Shown here: positions 60,930 through 64,000 of the stretch, piece after piece
How positions within the stretch are numbered: the first letter of the stretch is position 1
Layout of the letters: each line of letters opens with the position of its first letter
Source: Paludibaculum fermentans
GTDB lineage: Bacteria > Acidobacteriota > Terriglobia > Bryobacterales > Bryobacteraceae
Assembly (NCBI RefSeq): GCF_015277775.1
Contig: NZ_CP063849.1
Span: 5,905,501-5,969,500 of the forward strand
Reading direction: 5' to 3'
Length of the DNA stretch: 64,000 nt
Program-made: the position numbers and the translations under genes
The notes under the pieces: generated by a model
Told to the model about the DNA's origin: nothing
The model's input: only the letters and a program-made list of their open reading frames with translations
Database searches by the model: none

Positions 60930-60967
60930 GGATAGGGGGAATCGGGCAGGGCGTCCGATAATGGAGT

Positions 60968-61825
60968 GTGCGTCAAAGTGCAATTCTCCTGATCAACTGT
61001 CCGGATGCGAAGGGGCTGGTGGCTTCGGTGTCGGGGTTTCTGTATGAGCATGGAGCGAACATCCTGTCGGCCGATGAACACCGGGACGACGCCTCCGAGC
61101 GGTTTTTCATGCGCATCGAGTGGGATGTGGCGGATTTCCGGCTGGACCCGGCGGCGTTTCCCGCGGCGTTCGAGAGCCAGGTGGCGCGGCGTTTCGGGAT
61201 GGACTGGCGGGTGGAGTACTCGCAGCGGCCGATGAGGGTGGCGGTGTTTGTTTCGAAGTATCTGCACTGCCTGGCGGATCTGCTGTACCGGCACCAGACG
61301 GGCGAGCTGGCCGCGGACATCCGGCTGATTGTCAGCAATCACGAGGACGCGCGGCGGCATGCCGAGTTTCACGGGATTCCGTTCGAGTATGTGCCGGTGG
61401 GTCCGGGCGGCAAGGCGGAGGCCGAGGCGCGGGCGCTGAAGCTATTGGATGAGCAGGAGATCGACCTGGTGGTGCTGGCGCGGTATATGCAGGTGTTGTC
61501 GCCGGAGTTTGTGGAGCGGTATGAGGGCCGGGTGATCAATGTGCATCATTCGTTCCTGCCGGCGTTCAGCGGGGCGAAGCCGTATCATGCGGCGTTCGCG
61601 CGCGGCGTGAAGCTGATTGGGGCGACCGCGCACTATGTGACGGAGATCCTGGACGACGGGCCAATTATCGACCAGGAGGTGATCCGGGTGTCGCATCGCG
61701 ACCAGTTGGAGGAGTTGATCCAGAAGGGCCGGGATGCGGAGCGGATGGTGCTGTCGAGGGCGGTGAGGTGGCACCTGGAGCACCGGGTTTTGTTGTGCGG
61801 GCGGAAGACGGTTGTGTTTGAGTGA
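60968..61825 (+). CDS. purU: Formyltetrahydrofolate deformylase
   Basis: Hydrolyses 10-formyltetrahydrofolate to formate and tetrahydrofolate, 285 aa from GTG 60968. An N-terminal ACT domain (AILLINCPDAKGLVASVSGF) precedes the formyltransferase-like hydrolase domain with INVHHSFLPAFSGAKPYHAA (in part; His catalytic), VKLIGATAHYVTEILDDGPIIDQ. Typical two-domain layout and length. Balances one-carbon pools used by purN and others. Strongly G-rich on the forward strand. Confidence 0.95.
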   Translation: MRQSAILLINCPDAKGLVASVSGFLYEHGANILSADEHRDDASERFFMRIEWDVADFRLDPAAFPAAFESQVARRFGMDWRVEYSQRPMRVAVFVSKYLHCLADLLYRHQTGELAADIRLIVSNHEDARRHAEFHGIPFEYVPVGPGGKAEAEARALKLLDEQEIDLVVLARYMQVLSPEFVERYEGRVINVHHSFLPAFSGAKPYHAAFARGVKLIGATAHYVTEILDDGPIIDQEVIRVSHRDQLEELIQKGRDAERMVLSRAVRWHLEHRVLLCGRKTVVFE

Positions 61826-61867
61826 GGGGGGGGGCGCGCGGTGGGTGGACGGGGCATTCTAGTCCAC

Positions 61868-62091
61868 ATGGAGCTCATCTTCGAGGTTCGCGACGCAGAA
61901 GAGGGCGGATATTGTGCACGCGCGCTTGGGCGCTTGGGCATTCGATCTTCACTCAAGCCGAGTCGTGGGACGAACTGCGAGTCAACGTTCTGGAAGCCAC
62001 GACTCTGCACTTTGAAGACCGTGACGAGCAGCCCCGGTTAGTGCAACTCCATTACGTGAAGGACGAGCTTATTCCCGTCGTTGCGGCATGA
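61868..62091 (+). pseudogene. HicB-like antitoxin gene broken by an 8-bp duplication
   Basis: ATG 61868 begins MELIFEVRDAEEGGYCARALG, the start of a small HicB-like partially folded domain protein. The 8-mer CGCTTGGG is present twice in tandem (61923-61930 and 61931-61938). Deleting one copy restores the frame to HSIFTQAESWDELRVNVLEA and on to stop 62091 (71 aa). With the duplication the product ends early. The restored stop overlaps the ATG of a HicA-like start (ATGA), the usual arrangement. Confidence 0.75.
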
Positions 62092-62373
62092 AGTTTCCTC
62101 GAGAAGTTTCCGGTGATCGCGTGACTGCCGTACTTGCCGCCGGGCGCTTATGACGCGGACGCGCCCCTCCCGCAACTCCGTGAAACAAACTACCACCAGC
62201 CGCTGCAACTGGGATCGGCCGATGATAATCTCCCGCCGCTCGTTCGTGGAGTGGTCATCATCCGAAAAGATCCTGGCCAGAGCATCACCGAATACGGAAG
62301 CCGCCTCGGAAAAACTCACCCCGTGCTTCACCAGATTCGCTCGAGCTTTGCGCGGATCCCATTCGAACACCAA
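62038..62373 (-). CDS. BrnT-family toxin-like protein, antitoxin missing
   Basis: 111 aa (TTG 62373 or GTG 62370). Family marks: VFEWDPRKARANLVKHGVSF, FGDALARIFSDDDHS, ERREIIIGRSQ and RVRVISARR. BrnT is a ribonuclease toxin of type II TA systems, normally followed by a brnA antitoxin gene on the same strand. Here the last ~20 residues are simply antisense to the HicB/HicA remnant and no brnA follows, so the gene is an orphan and probably a remnant with a replaced C-terminal end. Confidence 0.65.
   Translation of the reverse strand: MVFEWDPRKARANLVKHGVSFSEAASVFGDALARIFSDDDHSTNERREIIIGRSQLQRLVVVCFTELREGRVRVISARRQVRQSRDHRKLLEETSCRNDGNKLVLHVMELH
62088..62153 (+). pseudogene. Truncated HicA-like toxin start
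   Basis: ATG 62088 overlaps the antitoxin stop and reads MKFPREVSGDRVTAVL, the very conserved start of HicA-type toxins (usually MKxPRDVSGxxL). After 21 codons a stop occurs, and no continuation with the HicA SHxR catalytic block is found in any frame. Downstream, the sequence instead belongs to the BrnT-like gene on the opposite strand. Confidence 0.6.
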
Positions 62374-62429
62374 GTCTATGGCGTTCTAATCATAGAATAG
62401 CGAACGAGCCAGTCGGCGCTATCCTCTCC

Positions 62430-63236
62430 CTACAGCGTGAACGCCGCCTTCAACACCTTCTCCCGCTCCATCGTCCGCCGCATCACCTCGCGCCACATCT
62501 CCGGCAGCACCGCATCCATTGCCAGCAGCCCTTCATAGGTCATCCCGCCCGGCGTGCTGACCTCTTCCAGCATCTCCCGGCCGTCGATGCCCGCCTTTGG
62601 CAGATCCGCCGCCGCCCGGACCGTGTCCCACACCAGCGACTCCCATTCCACCAGCGAGATGTCCGGCTGCATCTCGTGCGCCGCCGCCGCCCACTCCGTG
62701 CAAAATCGCGCCAGAAACGCAGGTCCGCAGCTCACCACATTCGTCGCTGCCCGGCTTTGCGTCTCCTCAATCTGCTCCGTGCGGCTCAACCGCTCCAGTA
62801 GATCCCGCAGATACGCCAGATCCTTCTCCGTGCTCCGCGGACCCGGAATCAGCAGGCTCACCCCGCCGTGCACAAACTGCGTGAACGAGGGAATCACCTT
62901 TGCCGTACGGCAGGGCGTCGTCGCCGCCAGCCTTTCCAGCTCCACGATGTTCGAGATGCTCACCAGCAAATGCCGCCCTGTCAGGACCGGCTTCACCTCT
63001 TCCAGCACGTGCGCCGTATCGCCCGGCCGCACGCACAGGAACAGCGTCTCGCACTCCTGCCCCAACTCCGCGTTGGTGCCCGTCCGCAGACGCGGATAGT
63101 GCAGCTGCAGATCCTCCAACTTCTCTTGAGACCGGTTGCTCGCCCAGATCTCTTCTTCCACCGGACGCTCGGCGCGCAACAGCGCGCGAACCAGCATTGC
63201 GCCCATCTTGCCTGTGCCAATGAACCCGATTGCCAT
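62430..63236 (-). CDS. Pyrroline-5-carboxylate reductase-like protein
   Basis: 268 aa from ATG 63236, directly before the Rossmann motif IGFIGTGKMG; the in-frame codons above it are not conserved. Dinucleotide-binding fold to about residue 160 (LFLCVRPGDTAHVLEEV), then a dimerisation domain with STPGGMTYEGLLAMD, related to the SPGGTT motif of ProC. Catalyses the last step in proline synthesis in true ProC proteins; differences in the C-terminal motif leave open a related reductase, so no symbol is given. Divergent from hslV, 52 bases between starts. Confidence 0.8.
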   Translation of the reverse strand: MAIGFIGTGKMGAMLVRALLRAERPVEEEIWASNRSQEKLEDLQLHYPRLRTGTNAELGQECETLFLCVRPGDTAHVLEEVKPVLTGRHLLVSISNIVELERLAATTPCRTAKVIPSFTQFVHGGVSLLIPGPRSTEKDLAYLRDLLERLSRTEQIEETQSRAATNVVSCGPAFLARFCTEWAAAAHEMQPDISLVEWESLVWDTVRAAADLPKAGIDGREMLEEVSTPGGMTYEGLLAMDAVLPEMWREVMRRTMEREKVLKAAFTL

Positions 63237-63288
63237 GCGAACAGAAGTATACAACCCTCCGCGCTACACTGGAGATGGTTGAGACCTG

Positions 63289-63828
63289 ATGACGAATAGC
63301 ATCCACGGGACCACTATTTTGGTGGTCCGCCGCAACGGCAAAGTCGTGATGGCCGGAGACGGACAGGTGACCCTGGGCAGCGAGGTGTTGAAGGCGAAAG
63401 CCAATAAACTCCGCCGTCTGCACAAGGATAAGATCGTGGCTGGATTCGCCGGCTCCACGGCCGACGCCTTCTCTCTCTTCGCCCGCTTCGAAGCCAAACT
63501 CGAACAACACAACGGCAATCTGCCGCGCAGCGCCGTCGAACTTGCCAAGGACTGGCGAACCGACAAAGCGCTGCGGCACCTGGAAGCTCTTCTTCTGGTA
63601 GCCGACGCCACCAACATCTATATCCTCAGCGGCAACGGCGACGTCATCGAACCCGATAGCGACTGCATGGCCATCGGCAGCGGCGGACCCTTCGCCCAGG
63701 CTGCCGCCCGCGCCCTGCTCGAGAATACGAAACTCACCGCGCGCGAGATCGTCGAGAAAGCCATGATCATCGCCGCCGACACCTGTATCTATACCAACGG
63801 CAACATCAGCTATCAGGAGCTCGGCTAA
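63289..63828 (+). CDS. hslV: HslV peptidase subunit of the HslUV protease
   Basis: Proteasome-like peptidase, 179 aa. After the short propeptide MTNSIHG comes Thr8-Thr9 (GTTILVV), where cleavage yields the catalytic N-terminal Thr. Further family blocks: [36 protein letters not shown]. It forms two hexamer rings regulated by HslU ATPase, whose gene starts 2 bases after its stop. A TACACT hexamer at 63265-63270 might be its -10 box. Confidence 0.96.
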   Translation: MTNSIHGTTILVVRRNGKVVMAGDGQVTLGSEVLKAKANKLRRLHKDKIVAGFAGSTADAFSLFARFEAKLEQHNGNLPRSAVELAKDWRTDKALRHLEALLLVADATNIYILSGNGDVIEPDSDCMAIGSGGPFAQAAARALLENTKLTAREIVEKAMIIAADTCIYTNGNISYQELG

Positions 63829-63830
63829 GC

Positions 63831-64000
63831 ATGGTCATCTACCTCCCCGGCGACGCCAATCGCGACGAGCCCCTGCTTGACGAACTCACGCCGCGCCAGA
63901 TCGTCGCCGCCCTCGATAAGTACGTCATCGGCCAGGCCGACGCCAAACGCGCCATCGCCGTCGCCCTCCGCAATCGCATCCGCCGCCAGAAACTCGATCC
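63831..64000 (+). CDS. hslU: HslU ATPase subunit (5' part; rest beyond window)
   Basis: First 56 codons of the AAA+ unfoldase that feeds HslV. The visible part [21 protein letters not shown] and [15 protein letters not shown] is the characteristic HslU N-terminal helix region just ahead of Walker A, which lies outside the window. A 13-residue-longer start than some orthologues ([16 protein letters not shown]) is used because ATG 63831 is the only start near the hslV stop. Confidence 0.93.
   Translation, partial: MVIYLPGDANRDEPLLDELTPRQIVAALDKYVIGQADAKRAIAVALRNRIRRQKLD

Noticed and set aside
60902-60967. Cobalamin riboswitch upstream of cbiM
   Set aside because: The gap is too short for the ~200-base element and its conserved B12 box was not seen.
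62100-62400. Skew change read as a replication origin or terminus
   Set aside because: A second change within about 10 kb and no dnaA boxes, dnaA/parAB genes or dif-like site make a local rearrangement more likely.

Overview
The window reads as a chromosomal segment of a GC-rich member of the Acidobacteriota, most likely close to Solibacter/Bryobacterales. This is inferred from gene content, not from a marker gene. The pointers are two long TonB-receptor-like proteins with an N-terminal carboxypeptidase-regulatory domain, repeated Gfo/Idh/MocA oxidoreductases with Tat-type leaders, secreted amidohydrolases, a CRTAC1/ASPIC protein, large secreted RCC1-repeat proteins and many polysaccharide-related enzymes. 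No rRNA, tRNA, CRISPR array or prophage was seen.

Layout. 1-10 kb: a truncated Gfo/Idh oxidoreductase, a secreted sialate-type esterase, an RPE-like epimerase, a periplasmic folding/redox group (PpiC isomerase, HExxH protein, TlpA lipoprotein, stand-alone DsbD-alpha domain), two glycosyltransferases and a two-domain esterase. 10.1-13.7 kb: a regulatory block with a possible sigma-54 promoter and an upstream dyad in front of a ribosome hibernation factor, a receiver-like protein, an NtrB-type kinase and an NtrC-type sigma-54 activator. 13.7-25.9 kb: a PHP-like hydrolase, an SDR, an overlapping sigma factor/anti-sigma factor/outer-membrane receptor operon, a family 2 glycosyltransferase, a TPR and CRTAC1 pair and a LacI regulator. 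25.9-31.4 kb: a regulated intergenic region, a second TonB receptor and a sodium symporter. 31.5-38.9 kb: a degenerate hybrid kinase, a sugar isomerase, a phosphoesterase, a YihY membrane protein, another Gfo/Idh protein and a mutarotase-like protein.

39-50 kb holds two tandem RCC1-repeat genes, one carrying two single-base frameshifts, and a GH92 glycosidase with one frameshift. 49.8-55.5 kb holds purN and purM (purine synthesis), divergent from three exported amidohydrolase-family genes of which only the middle one keeps the metal-binding HxH. 55.5-57.9 kb is a mosaic: an IS481-family element, a displaced inverted 261-bp copy of part of the RCC1 gene, three ~108-bp tandem repeats with hairpins and three 22-bp tandem repeats. 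57.9-64 kb: a small protein, dtd, a cobalt/nickel ECF transporter (cbiMQO), purU, a wreck of two toxin-antitoxin modules, a proC-like gene and hslV-hslU (hslU cut by the window edge).

The most interesting points are the IS481/RCC1-fragment/repeat mosaic, the chimeric HicBA/BrnT remnant that coincides with a visible change in strand composition, the candidate sigma-54 control of the hibernation factor operon, and matching LacI-type operator sites upstream of both the LacI gene and the TonB receptor. Frameshift claims could reflect assembly error and are flagged as such.
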